Shown: positions 1 to 6,378, numbered from the stretch's first letter. The stretch: 8,693 bases of DNA from Piscirickettsiaceae bacterium (GCA_021767305.1 JAASTL010000020.1:1-8693), one strand, 5' to 3'. Numbers and translations are program-made. The notes: generated by a model from the letters alone, not told the origin.

Positions 1-999
1 ATGTAGTCAGTGTAATGCCTTGTACCGCCAAAAAAGACGAAGCCGCCAGACCCGGCAGTTCTGAAGATATTGACCGCGTCATCACCACTAGGGAGCTGGC
101 ACGGATGATTCGCACTCGCGGCATTGCTTTCAATTCGTTGCCCGAAGACGGGGAGTTTGATAGTCCTTTGGGTGAGAGTACTGGCGCGGCACAGATATTC
201 GGTGCTTCTGGCGGGGTAATGGAAGCGGTAGTGCGCACTGCAGCGCATTTTCTTGGCAAGCAAGAAGAGCTGCCAATGGATTGGCAACAACTCCGAGGGA
301 GTTACCCAAACCATTAAAACCACCGAGGTTCCAGGGGTCGGAAAAATCGCTATCTGCAACGGTATTGCCGCGGCTGAAGAACTGTTTGCTAACGACGACT
401 GGCGTAATGAGTTTGTTGCCATTGAGGTCATGGCCTGTAAAGGCGGCTGCTTGGGCGGCGGCGGTGAACCCAAGTCAATGGACCCGGATGTGTTGCAAAA
501 ACGTATGCAAGCGATTTATGCACTTGATAAAAATGCACCGCGGCGCCGTTCACATGAAAATCAAGATGTTCAGAAAGTCTATGCCACCGAGCTGGGCTAC
601 CCCAATTCACCACAAGCCCACCAACTCTTGCATACCACCCATGCGCCACGTCACTCCAAACGTCTGTTGCTAATGCAATTTCTTGATTGTGTTGATCGCC
701 GCGATGCCGAAGGTGTTGCCCGTTTATTCGATAGCCAAGCACTCTGGTCGACTGCCTCACCGTTGGGTGAAGTGCAAGGCATTGAGCAGATTAAGCAATT
801 GATAGCCAGCAAACTTCCTCCTCGCGAATACAGTGCTAAATTCCAACGTCATCGCATGGCTTCAGCCGCAAACATTAAAGATTTAACGGTCATCACTCCT
901 CACGGAGAAACCTGTCGATTCGAGTTGGAAACCACCCAATCCATAAGCGATAGCAGACCTCTTATCAAAAAACTGGTGCGAGTCGTTCTGGAGAATTAA
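1..999 (+). CDS. [FeFe]-hydrogenase catalytic subunit, C-terminal part, frameshifted, with NTF2-like extension
   Basis: This is the C-terminal half of an iron-only hydrogenase, which interconverts H2 with protons and electrons at the H-cluster. The 5' part lies outside the window and the frame is open to the left edge (VVSV then MPCTAKK). Seen: the P2 motif MPCTAKKDE with its H-cluster cysteine at 21-23, then TTRELARMI, SPLGESTGA and FGASGGVMEA. The first frame stops at 315-317. The next frame carries the rest: P3 motif MACKGGCLGGGGEP with cysteines at 436-438 and 448-450, then a small-subunit-like tail (RRSHEN near 541-560, LLHTTH near 628). Joining the halves needs a +1 shift between 220 and 317, most naturally near 291-300. 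From about 661 the protein continues for roughly 110 residues beyond the usual hydrogenase end. The P1 motif (TSCCP) and any ferredoxin-like N-terminal clusters would lie upstream. Identity as an [FeFe]-hydrogenase is secure. Whether the gene is functional, a recent pseudogene, or affected by a sequencing error is open. Confidence 0.9.
291..317 (+). other. Frame break (+1) inside the hydrogenase gene
   Basis: The upstream frame reads Q-L-R-G-S-Y-P-N-H-stop and ends with TAA at 315-317. The downstream frame is closed on its left by TAA at 217-219 and continues uninterrupted to 999. Family alignment expects an RG followed by a G-V/I-K-like stretch. Reading LRG from the first frame (291-299) and then VTQTIK from the second (301 onward) restores this, with one extra base around 297-300. 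A Gly tRNA on GGG (297-299) could re-pair with GGA (298-300), so programmed slippage is mechanically possible. An ordinary indel or sequencing error is simpler. Confidence 0.75.
661..996 (+). other. C-terminal NTF2/SnoaL-like domain of the hydrogenase
   Basis: The small-subunit-like tail of [FeFe]-hydrogenases normally ends soon after the LLHTHY-type motif, seen here as LLHTTH. This protein continues with about 112 residues. They begin LLLMQFLDCVDRRDAEGVARL and include a short Ala-Leu-Trp-Ser-Thr strand, an EVQGIEQI segment and a strand-rich end. An opening helix with D-x-R-D-A-E-G-V-A-R-L-F, then an L-W strand, then G-x-E-x-I is typical of NTF2/SnoaL-like alpha+beta domains. Such domains form cone-shaped pockets for small ligands or mediate dimerisation. 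The fold assignment rests on pattern recognition only, and no role in the hydrogenase can be stated. Confidence 0.55.
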
Positions 1000-1197
1000 T
1001 TAAGGGGATGCTTTCAAAAATCAGAGTCCTGCAAGCTAGAAAAGCAGTCTATTTTAAAACCTTGAAACTGGAGCCTAGCATTAAAAAAAGCATTTGATTT
1101 AATTAAATATTTCTTGCAAAACCAGCCAATTTGATTGAAGCTAAAGACTAACGCTGCTGTTACCGTTCTTTTTCAATTTGTCTCTTCCGAGGTTCCT
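1000..1197. other. AT-rich intergenic region with a 12-bp palindrome
   Basis: These 198 bases separate the hydrogenase from the next gene. The only clear structure is a perfect 12-bp palindrome, ATTTAATTAAAT, at 1097-1108. It could be an operator half-pair or simply AT-rich spacer. I see no convincing intrinsic terminator after the hydrogenase and no good sigma70 promoter for the following gene. The short CTGC/GCAG pairing near 1030-1050 is too weak to call. Confidence 0.3.
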
Positions 1198-1512
1198 ATG
1201 ACTGAATCTATGCCCGCATCCATTTCTAAATCACTGTCAGATTCTCCATCAAAAGCTGATTTATCAAAGGTAACACCCTCGAGCTTGCCATACGATTACT
1301 ATGTGTTAAAAATCTCTGGCGATCATGGTTTAGTGTTTAAAGCACGTCATGGCTCGGAAGAGTATTTACGTCAGATGGCAGAGTGTTTAATTGAACTTCC
1401 TAATAGTAACTTCAATGATTTTAAAATCTACTCCTGCCTCGACGCTAATCTAGAAATGACCAAAGCGGATAATGAGCTCCATATAGATGTGCAAGAACTC
1501 TGTTCTAGGTAG
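1198..1512 (+). CDS. Hypothetical 104-residue protein
   Basis: I do not recognise this protein family. It begins MTESMPASISKSLSDSPSKA, a Ser/Lys/Pro-rich and probably disordered N-terminus of about 30 residues. It continues as a compact mixed segment (YDYYVLKISGDHGLVFKARH, then an EEYLRQMAECLIELP helix) and ends with acidic stretches up to VQELCSR. There is no signal peptide, membrane segment or metal-binding motif, so a small cytoplasmic protein is most likely. The ATG at 1198 is preferred because GAGG at 1189-1192 lies 5 bases upstream. An in-frame TTG at 1135 would add 21 residues but has no ribosome binding site. The gene lies 61 bases before the RNase J-like gene on the same strand, so co-transcription is possible. 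Confidence 0.65.
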   Translation: MTESMPASISKSLSDSPSKADLSKVTPSSLPYDYYVLKISGDHGLVFKARHGSEEYLRQMAECLIELPNSNFNDFKIYSCLDANLEMTKADNELHIDVQELCSR

Positions 1513-1573
1513 CAAGTCCAATCAAATTTTTATCAAGCTCACTCTGCTGCCACTATTCATTTAGAATAATCGC

Positions 1574-2983
1574 ATGTCGTTAATCACTCCTTCAATTCTC
1601 AATATTTTTAAAGGCTCACGCGCCTCGCACACACCAACCCGTCAAGACCTTTGGTTTTTACCCTTAGGGGGTACCGGTGAGATTGGCATGAATCTCAATC
1701 TGTATGGTCATCAGGGTCAGTGGCTAATGGTGGATTGTGGCATTGGTTTTAATGAAACCGGGTTACAACGCTATCTACCCGATACTCGCTTTTTAGATAA
1801 TAAACTCGAACAACTGCAAGCGATTGTCATTACGCATGGGCATCAAGATCACATTGGTGCAATCGCCCATCTCTGGCCTTTAATCAAAGCGCCAGTATAC
1901 GCCACCCCTTTTGCCGCCAAATTACTGCAACGCACTTTAAGTCGAAGAGTAGAGTTCAGCGATGACCCGGATGCAGTTCAACTTGAAGTGCCGATTCATA
2001 TTATTGAGTTTCACCGCGAATATAATTTTGGACACTTTAAAGTGACTTGGTTACCCGTGCCGCATTCCATTCCTGAAGCGAGTGCTTTATTGATTGAGAC
2101 TTCCGCAGGCAAGATTTTGCATTCCGGTGACTGGAAACTGGAAGCCATGCCCGTCATTGATTCTGGATTTGCCGCAGCTGATTTTAAGGCTCTGCACAAA
2201 CTCGGAATTGATGCCATGATTGCCGATTCCACCAATGCTTTAAAAACCGAAAAGAGTGTGTCTGAAGGTCAACTCTACCAGCCGCTATTAAAGGTTATTA
2301 AAGAGCAACCTGGCCGAGTTATTGTGAGTTGCTTCAGTACCAATATCAGTCGTTTGATTACCTTGGCGCGTATTGCCAAAAAACTCAACAAACATTTCAC
2401 CGTGCTTGGCCGTTCAATGGAAGACATGCTCAATATCGCCAAAGTATTAGATTATTGGCCAGCCGATTTACCCACCGTGAATCCAAGACACATAGGTTAT
2501 CTGCCAGCCAATGAGGTAATGGTGGTCGCTACTGGCTCGCAGGCCGAACCCAATGCCACCTTGCAAAAGTTGTTGGGCAACCGTCACCCTTGGCTCTACC
2601 TTGAAACCGGCGATACCGTGCTCTATAGCTCGATTCGTATTCCGGTAAATGAAGCGCGTATTCTCCAGCAGATGCAGGGCTTTAGAGATAAAGGCATAAA
2701 CGTGATTCACGCCGATGATGAAAAACAGCAAGGTGTTTGTTTACATGCATCAGGGCACCCAACCCAACTCGATTTAAAGGCGATGTACGCTTGGGTTAAA
2801 CCGAAAATGTTAATTCCAACTCACGGAGAAATGGAGCATTTAAACGCTAATACAGAGGTCGCTAAACAGACGGGCATTGATAAGGTTGTATGTGGCGCCG
2901 ATGGCGACCTATTCAAACTTAAGCCATTTGCTAAAAAAGTGGAAAATTTTATCGAACTTAGTCCGGTTTTGCTGGAAGAGTAA
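1574..2983 (+). CDS. RNase J-family metallo-beta-lactamase/beta-CASP nuclease
   Basis: This is a zinc-dependent hydrolase of the RNase J family, which acts on RNA as an endonuclease and/or 5'-3' exonuclease in the cytoplasm. Seen in order: LPLGGTGEIGMN (residues 30-40), VDCG, the metal-binding motif THGHQDHIGA (H88, H90, D92, H93), VPHSIPEA (H164) and HSGDWK (D186). The beta-CASP region follows with SCFSTNISRL and VATGSQAEPNATLQKL. HASGHP (H391, H395) and IPTHGEMEH (H417) complete the active site. At 469 residues it is shorter than Bacillus RNase J1 (about 555), consistent with a reduced or missing C-terminal domain. The start is fixed by an in-frame TAG at 1562 and no other suitable start before residue 39. 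No Shine-Dalgarno is visible. The family is clear. RNA as the true substrate is inferred, and in gammaproteobacteria, where RNase E usually leads mRNA decay, its role may differ. Confidence 0.88.
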   Translation: MSLITPSILNIFKGSRASHTPTRQDLWFLPLGGTGEIGMNLNLYGHQGQWLMVDCGIGFNETGLQRYLPDTRFLDNKLEQLQAIVITHGHQDHIGAIAHLWPLIKAPVYATPFAAKLLQRTLSRRVEFSDDPDAVQLEVPIHIIEFHREYNFGHFKVTWLPVPHSIPEASALLIETSAGKILHSGDWKLEAMPVIDSGFAAADFKALHKLGIDAMIADSTNALKTEKSVSEGQLYQPLLKVIKEQPGRVIVSCFSTNISRLITLARIAKKLNKHFTVLGRSMEDMLNIAKVLDYWPADLPTVNPRHIGYLPANEVMVVATGSQAEPNATLQKLLGNRHPWLYLETGDTVLYSSIRIPVNEARILQQMQGFRDKGINVIHADDEKQQGVCLHASGHPTQLDLKAMYAWVKPKMLIPTHGEMEHLNANTEVAKQTGIDKVVCGADGDLFKLKPFAKKVENFIELSPVLLEE

Positions 2984-3002
2984 CTATTCAGGATGCAATT
3001 AG

Positions 3003-3030
3003 ACCTTTATAAAAAGGGCTTTTATAAGGT
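3003..3030. terminator. Candidate bidirectional hairpin between convergent genes
   Basis: An 11-bp stem is formed by 3003-3014, which has one bulged T, and 3020-3030, around an AGGGC loop. It lies between the RNase J-like gene and the convergent kinase and overlaps the last two codons and stop of the kinase. The stem is AT-rich and lacks a long T-run on either side, so its strength as a terminator is doubtful. The position fits transcript ends for both genes. Confidence 0.4.
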
Positions 3031-4875
3031 AATTGTCAGTAACAAACCTTGGTCTTGGTTTTGTGCACTGATTTTTCCACCCATATTATCTTCTATAATC
3101 ATTTTTGACATATAGAGCCCCATTCCCGTGCCTTTACCTTCATCTTTAGTAGTGAAATAAGGTTCAAACATTCTCTCCAATACCTCTTGGCTAACTCCGC
3201 CAGCGTTATCACTAATCAAAATCTCATTATCTTGTAGAGTGATATAAATTTTAGGGGCTGTAATGGCATTATCTACCAAGGCATCTTTGGCATTATTAAC
3301 CATGTTCATAATGACCTGCTGAAACTCGCTTTTATAGCCTAAAATAGAAAATTCATCACCTTGTAAATCTACCTCAATAAAATGGGTTTTCAGTTGTGAA
3401 GACTGAATACTCAGTACATCTTCAATGGCATGTTTAACCCCAAATGTGGTTTTCTGTTTATCAATACGGAAAAAGTTACGGAAGTCATCAATGGTTTTAC
3501 TCATAAACTCAATGGTGGCGCGGTTCTTACTAATAAAATCATTAATAAACGCTTCGTCGATTTTATTATCCCGATAGCTAAATTTCAGTTTCTGGATACG
3601 AATGCCCAATTCATTTAAAGGTTGGCGCCATTGATGGGCAATAGCACCAATCATCTCCCCCATAGAGGCAAGTTTTGATTGCTGAATAAGGTCTTTTTCG
3701 CGCGCGCGACGAATCTCAATTTCTTCTTCTACTTTAGCCTCAAGGTTATGCTGATAATCCTGGGTTTTCTTGAGTAGCTCTTTGGTATGTCGATTAACCT
3801 GTTTATAGCGGTCTGCAGAGCGAATCAAACTGCCTATTTCATCTTTACGCTGTTGTTTAGGGATTTCCACTGAATCATCACCATCAGCCAGTTTTTCAAA
3901 CATGACAGTGAGCTCTTTAACCGGCTCCAATACCACTTGTAACAGCAACATAAAGGCAATAATAACCACGATTGCAAACACCGATCCAATCGCGTAATTA
4001 TTCAGTTCACTCTGTTCAAAATAGGTTTGAATCTGGTTGGATACCTGGTCAATTTCAGTAAGCGTTGATTTTCTGATTTTTGCCGCATAATACTTAACTT
4101 CATAGATATCCCCTGGCATGAGCACTTGGGTAAGCATATTATAGGTTCGATAATGCTCTATGGTTTGGTTGGCAATGCCTTTAAGTTCATCTAACTGCGT
4201 TTGTATTTGCTGCTGTTGTGCAACCCCTAAACTGACCTGTTGCTGTAAAAATGCAAAATGCTGGTAGGTTTGTTGAATCGACTTTCTGGCCTTGCCAATG
4301 TAGCTTTGGTTATCGGTTTCTAAAAATCGAATAACGGATTTTTCCGTTTCCAATAACGATTTGCGAATCAAAATAAAGGTTAAACTTTCATCACTGCTAG
4401 CGTCATTACCTTGGAGTTTCCCTACTGAATTTTCGACCTCTTCGGCTCTTTGTCTGAGTTTTTCACGCAGCTCAAAACTAAACGGAATCTGCTCTTTGGC
4501 GAGTTGGTAACTCTGTTGATATTTTTGCAAGTGGGCAAATAAGTTTTCGTAGTCAGATGCATATTGCACGCGACTTAATTTAGCCTCTTTTTCAGCTAAG
4601 ATTTCGGCAAACTGCTTTTCAATGGCATAACTTAAATCTGACGAACCACTCACCGTATATTCGTAAACTTGTGCCGCCAATCTCTCAACACTGTTCACCA
4701 GCATTAAATCTTCTTGTAGTGAGATATTCTGCTCTTTTAATAAGGTAATGTTTTCAGCCAGTTTTTGTAACTGTAACTGACTATTTACAATAAAGAATAA
4801 AAATGCGGCTACCAGCAAACCGGTAATCACATAGACTCGGTGGGAAAAGGCGAACTTTGATAAAAACTTATTCAT
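3022..4875 (-). CDS. Membrane sensor histidine kinase with helical periplasmic domain
   Basis: This is a two-component sensor kinase of 617 residues that autophosphorylates on His414 and should pass the phosphate to a response regulator not present in the window. Seen: a short cytoplasmic start, TM1 at about 14-30, a periplasmic region at about 31-293, TM2 at about 294-316, a HAMP-like linker (EPVKELTVMFEKLADGDD onward) and a charged coiled coil. The H-box is GEMIGAIAHQWRQPLN. The ATPase domain shows the N-box NMVNNAKDAL (N527, N528), G1 DNAGG (D556), F-box FEPYFTTK and G2 GTGMGLYMSK. No receiver or PAS domain is present. The periplasmic part is rich in Gln, Leu and Glu and reads as long helices, like the helical bimodular sensor regions of TorS or McpS. 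It follows the binding-protein gene by 58 bases on the same strand, and the ligand is probably delivered by that protein. No strong Shine-Dalgarno precedes the ATG. Confidence 0.92.
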   Translation of the reverse strand: MNKFLSKFAFSHRVYVITGLLVAAFLFFIVNSQLQLQKLAENITLLKEQNISLQEDLMLVNSVERLAAQVYEYTVSGSSDLSYAIEKQFAEILAEKEAKLSRVQYASDYENLFAHLQKYQQSYQLAKEQIPFSFELREKLRQRAEEVENSVGKLQGNDASSDESLTFILIRKSLLETEKSVIRFLETDNQSYIGKARKSIQQTYQHFAFLQQQVSLGVAQQQQIQTQLDELKGIANQTIEHYRTYNMLTQVLMPGDIYEVKYYAAKIRKSTLTEIDQVSNQIQTYFEQSELNNYAIGSVFAIVVIIAFMLLLQVVLEPVKELTVMFEKLADGDDSVEIPKQQRKDEIGSLIRSADRYKQVNRHTKELLKKTQDYQHNLEAKVEEEIEIRRAREKDLIQQSKLASMGEMIGAIAHQWRQPLNELGIRIQKLKFSYRDNKIDEAFINDFISKNRATIEFMSKTIDDFRNFFRIDKQKTTFGVKHAIEDVLSIQSSQLKTHFIEVDLQGDEFSILGYKSEFQQVIMNMVNNAKDALVDNAITAPKIYITLQDNEILISDNAGGVSQEVLERMFEPYFTTKDEGKGTGMGLYMSKMIIEDNMGGKISAQNQDQGLLLTITL

Positions 4876-4897
4876 AGTTACTTATTTATAGTTACTT
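4870..4897. repeat. 14-bp tandem direct repeat over the kinase start codon
   Basis: Two adjacent 14-bp units lie at 4870-4883 and 4884-4897 and differ at one position. Read on the minus strand, the downstream copy contains the kinase start as AAGTAACTATGAAT, while the upstream copy has AAGTAACTATAAAT with ATA in place of ATG. This looks like a small tandem duplication of the translation-initiation region. The units contain no strong Shine-Dalgarno. The repeat could be a binding site, a slip-prone phase-variation-like element, or a neutral duplication. Confidence 0.7.
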
Positions 4898-4910
4898 ATA
4901 CATACATAGT

Positions 4911-4950
4911 AAAAAGGCTTTAAGACCAGCTGACTAGAGTCTTATTAAGC
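4911..4950 (-). terminator. Intrinsic terminator or attenuator between binding protein and kinase
   Basis: On the minus strand a left arm at 4950-4939 (GCTT, a two-base AA bulge, TAAGAC) pairs with a right arm at 4926-4917 (GTCTTAAAGC). This gives 10 bp around a 12-base loop. One C and then five T residues (4915-4911) follow directly, the classic hairpin-plus-U-tract layout. The stop codon of the binding-protein gene (4936-4934) lies in the loop. Partial termination here would leave more binding protein than kinase. The stem is only moderately GC-rich, so read-through is plausible. Confidence 0.5.
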
Positions 4951-6202
4951 GATTCCATTGTTTTAACGTGTAATCAAAATTAGGCATGACCGTATTCCAA
5001 ACCGCAATATTCTCAAAACGGTTCATATAAGAACCACCGCGACGCACCGCCCCGGTCATCACTGAAAGATTACCGTCAGTACCATGCAGCGGCTTTTCTG
5101 CCGGTAGGCCACCATACCAATAATCCCACTCGGAAGCCGTCATTAAAGGTTTGGATCTTTGTGGGTTGGAGATGTAATAACCTTGTCTGGCAATAAAAGC
5201 ACCTGCCCAGCCCGATAACCACCAATTCATATATTCATAGGCGGCATCTTTAGCTTCATCGCGAGTTTCACTGGATAAACTCATCACCCCATACCAAGCT
5301 CGATAACCTTCTTTAGGCGCGGCATACACACATGGAACACCTTGACCATTCAAAGCACTGACCGCAGGCGAAAACATACTTTCAATATCCACTTCTCCCT
5401 GCTTCATTAACTGCACCGAGTGCGGTACGGAGTTCCAAAACCCTCTAAAGTGCCCTTGGCGCTTAAATTCCAATAACACCTCAAACAGCGCATCAATCTC
5501 TGCAATTGTGAGATTGCCAATATCTTGGTAATTCACCAAGCCTTTCGCTTGGGTCGCCAATATCAAATCAAATAATCCAATGGTAGGTTCATTCACAATC
5601 GCAGTACGACCACGATAACGCGCATCAAGTAACCAGCCCCAACTTTCGGTCTCGTAAGGTTTACCTAGCGGAATCTTTGCCGAGTTGTAGCCAAACGAAT
5701 CAACATTATGCACGTAAGGCATAAAAGAGATTTGCTCAGTTGCTTGACTGCCCAAGCTGCCATCAGGCTGAACATAGAGAATTTTATTGGGAACATCACC
5801 TGAACCAGGGTTGGCTTGAGGCGAAATCTTGCCGGTCTTGGGGAGTTGATTGATTTCATCCCAATACTTTAAACGGTTGATATCGATAGCCTGAATAGCA
5901 CCTGAGTTCCACAATAATCTAGCACTGTTGGACCACTGCTCATAAACATCAAAAGAACTCGGATTGGCAATCGCTTTGGTTAAAACCTCAGCCGAACCAC
6001 CTGGATGAAATTCAATATTTATCTTTAATTCTTGCTGTGCTTTAAGCCTTATAACCTCTTGTAGAGTCACATGAGTACCTAATACTCGCACCGTTGGATA
6101 ACGATTTTTTGCCGTTAAAATACCTGGAAAAGCTAGGCTGGAAGCACCTGCTAAAGATGAGCGAATAAATTCACGACGACTATTGGTCAGACTTTTGGGC
6201 AT
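4934..6202 (-). CDS. Tat-exported PotD-like extracellular solute-binding protein
   Basis: This is a periplasmic binding protein of 422 residues that resembles the PotD/PotF (spermidine/putrescine-binding) type. Seen: a twin-arginine signal SRREFIR at residues 8-14, followed by a short weakly hydrophobic stretch ending near ILTAK, so it should be exported folded. The mature part shows VRVLGTHVTLQEVIRLKAQQ, FHPGGSAEVLTKA, FDVYEQWSNSARLLWNSGAIQAID, MPYVHNVDSFGYN and YMNWWLSGWAGAFIARQGYY. Together these fit a type 2 periplasmic-binding fold with many aromatic pocket residues. The ATG at 6202 has a strong AGAGGTGAT ribosome site directly upstream. No ABC permease or ATPase gene is adjacent. The next gene downstream is the membrane histidine kinase, so the protein may act as a ligand receptor for signalling. 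The ligand cannot be read from the sequence; polyamine, amine or sugar are all possible. Confidence 0.82.
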   Translation of the reverse strand: MPKSLTNSRREFIRSSLAGASSLAFPGILTAKNRYPTVRVLGTHVTLQEVIRLKAQQELKINIEFHPGGSAEVLTKAIANPSSFDVYEQWSNSARLLWNSGAIQAIDINRLKYWDEINQLPKTGKISPQANPGSGDVPNKILYVQPDGSLGSQATEQISFMPYVHNVDSFGYNSAKIPLGKPYETESWGWLLDARYRGRTAIVNEPTIGLFDLILATQAKGLVNYQDIGNLTIAEIDALFEVLLEFKRQGHFRGFWNSVPHSVQLMKQGEVDIESMFSPAVSALNGQGVPCVYAAPKEGYRAWYGVMSLSSETRDEAKDAAYEYMNWWLSGWAGAFIARQGYYISNPQRSKPLMTASEWDYWYGGLPAEKPLHGTDGNLSVMTGAVRRGGSYMNRFENIAVWNTVMPNFDYTLKQWNRLIRL

Positions 6203-6204
6203 AC

Positions 6205-6213
6205 ATCACCTCT
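6205..6213 (-). promoter_or_regulatory. Strong ribosome binding site for the binding-protein gene
   Basis: AGAGGTGAT on the minus strand matches the anti-Shine-Dalgarno closely. GAGG sits 6 bases before the ATG. It fixes the start at 6202, which puts the twin-arginine motif at the expected N-terminal position, and contrasts with the poor site in front of the kinase. Confidence 0.75.
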
Positions 6214-6230
6214 AAAGCTAGAATGGTTAT

Positions 6231-6246
6231 GCTGATAGCAATCAGC
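6231..6246. promoter_or_regulatory. Perfect 6+6 inverted repeat in the divergent region
   Basis: GCTGAT at 6231-6236 and ATCAGC at 6241-6246 are perfect inverted repeats with a four-base spacer. The element lies about 30 bases upstream of the binding-protein start, where it could form a 5'-UTR hairpin or serve as an operator. It is in the 172-base region shared by the two divergent transcription units. No T-run follows, so it does not look like a terminator. Confidence 0.4.
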
Positions 6247-6309
6247 CTTCATGTTAAATGATTTACCAGCAAAACCGACACCAATTTTTGCCTGCAAGCC
6301 AGTTATTCG

Positions 6310-6338
6310 TGATATCAAACAAATCGAGGTGATATAGT
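6310..6338 (+). promoter_or_regulatory. Candidate extended -10 promoter for the lipoprotein-selD-mnmH operon
   Basis: TATAGT at 6333-6338 is preceded by TG at 6330-6331, forming a TGN extended -10 element. A weak -35-like TGATAT lies 17 bases upstream at 6310-6315. Transcription would begin near 6345, about 30 bases before the lipoprotein ATG. The site was picked by eye, and the poor -35 makes it uncertain. Confidence 0.35.
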
Positions 6339-6345
6339 TAAGCGC

Positions 6346-6378
6346 ATGACAAAAGTTGAAGAATATCGATACCAATGA
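6346..6378 (+). CDS. Possible 10-codon upstream ORF overlapping the lipoprotein start
   Basis: ATG at 6346 opens a 10-codon frame (MTKVEEYRYQ). Its TGA at 6376-6378 overlaps the ATG of the lipoprotein gene (6375-6377) in an ATGA arrangement typical of translational coupling. The lipoprotein has no good Shine-Dalgarno of its own. However, the only purine-rich site before the small ORF (GAGGTGAT at 6326-6333) is 12 bases away and overlaps the candidate -10 element, so initiation here is doubtful. Chance overlap is quite possible. Confidence 0.22.
   Translation: MTKVEEYRYQ

Noticed and set aside
315..317. Stop codon in the hydrogenase read as selenocysteine, given selD nearby
   Set aside because: The codon is TAA, not TGA, and the P3 motif is in another frame, so Sec read-through would not restore the protein.
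428..760. Minus-strand ORF opposite the hydrogenase
   Set aside because: It is a shadow of a clearly coding region with strong family motifs on the + strand. No ribosome site or recognisable domain is seen.
1020..1060. Terminator after the hydrogenase from CTGC/GCAG pairing followed by ATTTTAAAA
   Set aside because: Only four clean base pairs around an 11-base loop and a poor T-run.
1008..1097. A 29-codon ORF just after the hydrogenase, starting ATG after AAGGGG
   Set aside because: The purine-rich site is only one base from the ATG, the peptide is short and basic with no recognisable features, and nothing else supports translation.
1135..1197. TTG start giving a 125-residue version of the small hypothetical protein
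   Set aside because: No ribosome site precedes the TTG, while the ATG at 1198 has GAGG at a good distance.
4898..4910. Overlapping mini-ORFs (ATG TAT GTA TAA and ATG TAT AAG TAA on the minus strand) before the kinase
   Set aside because: Three-codon frames in an AT-rich spacer arise easily by chance and have no ribosome site.
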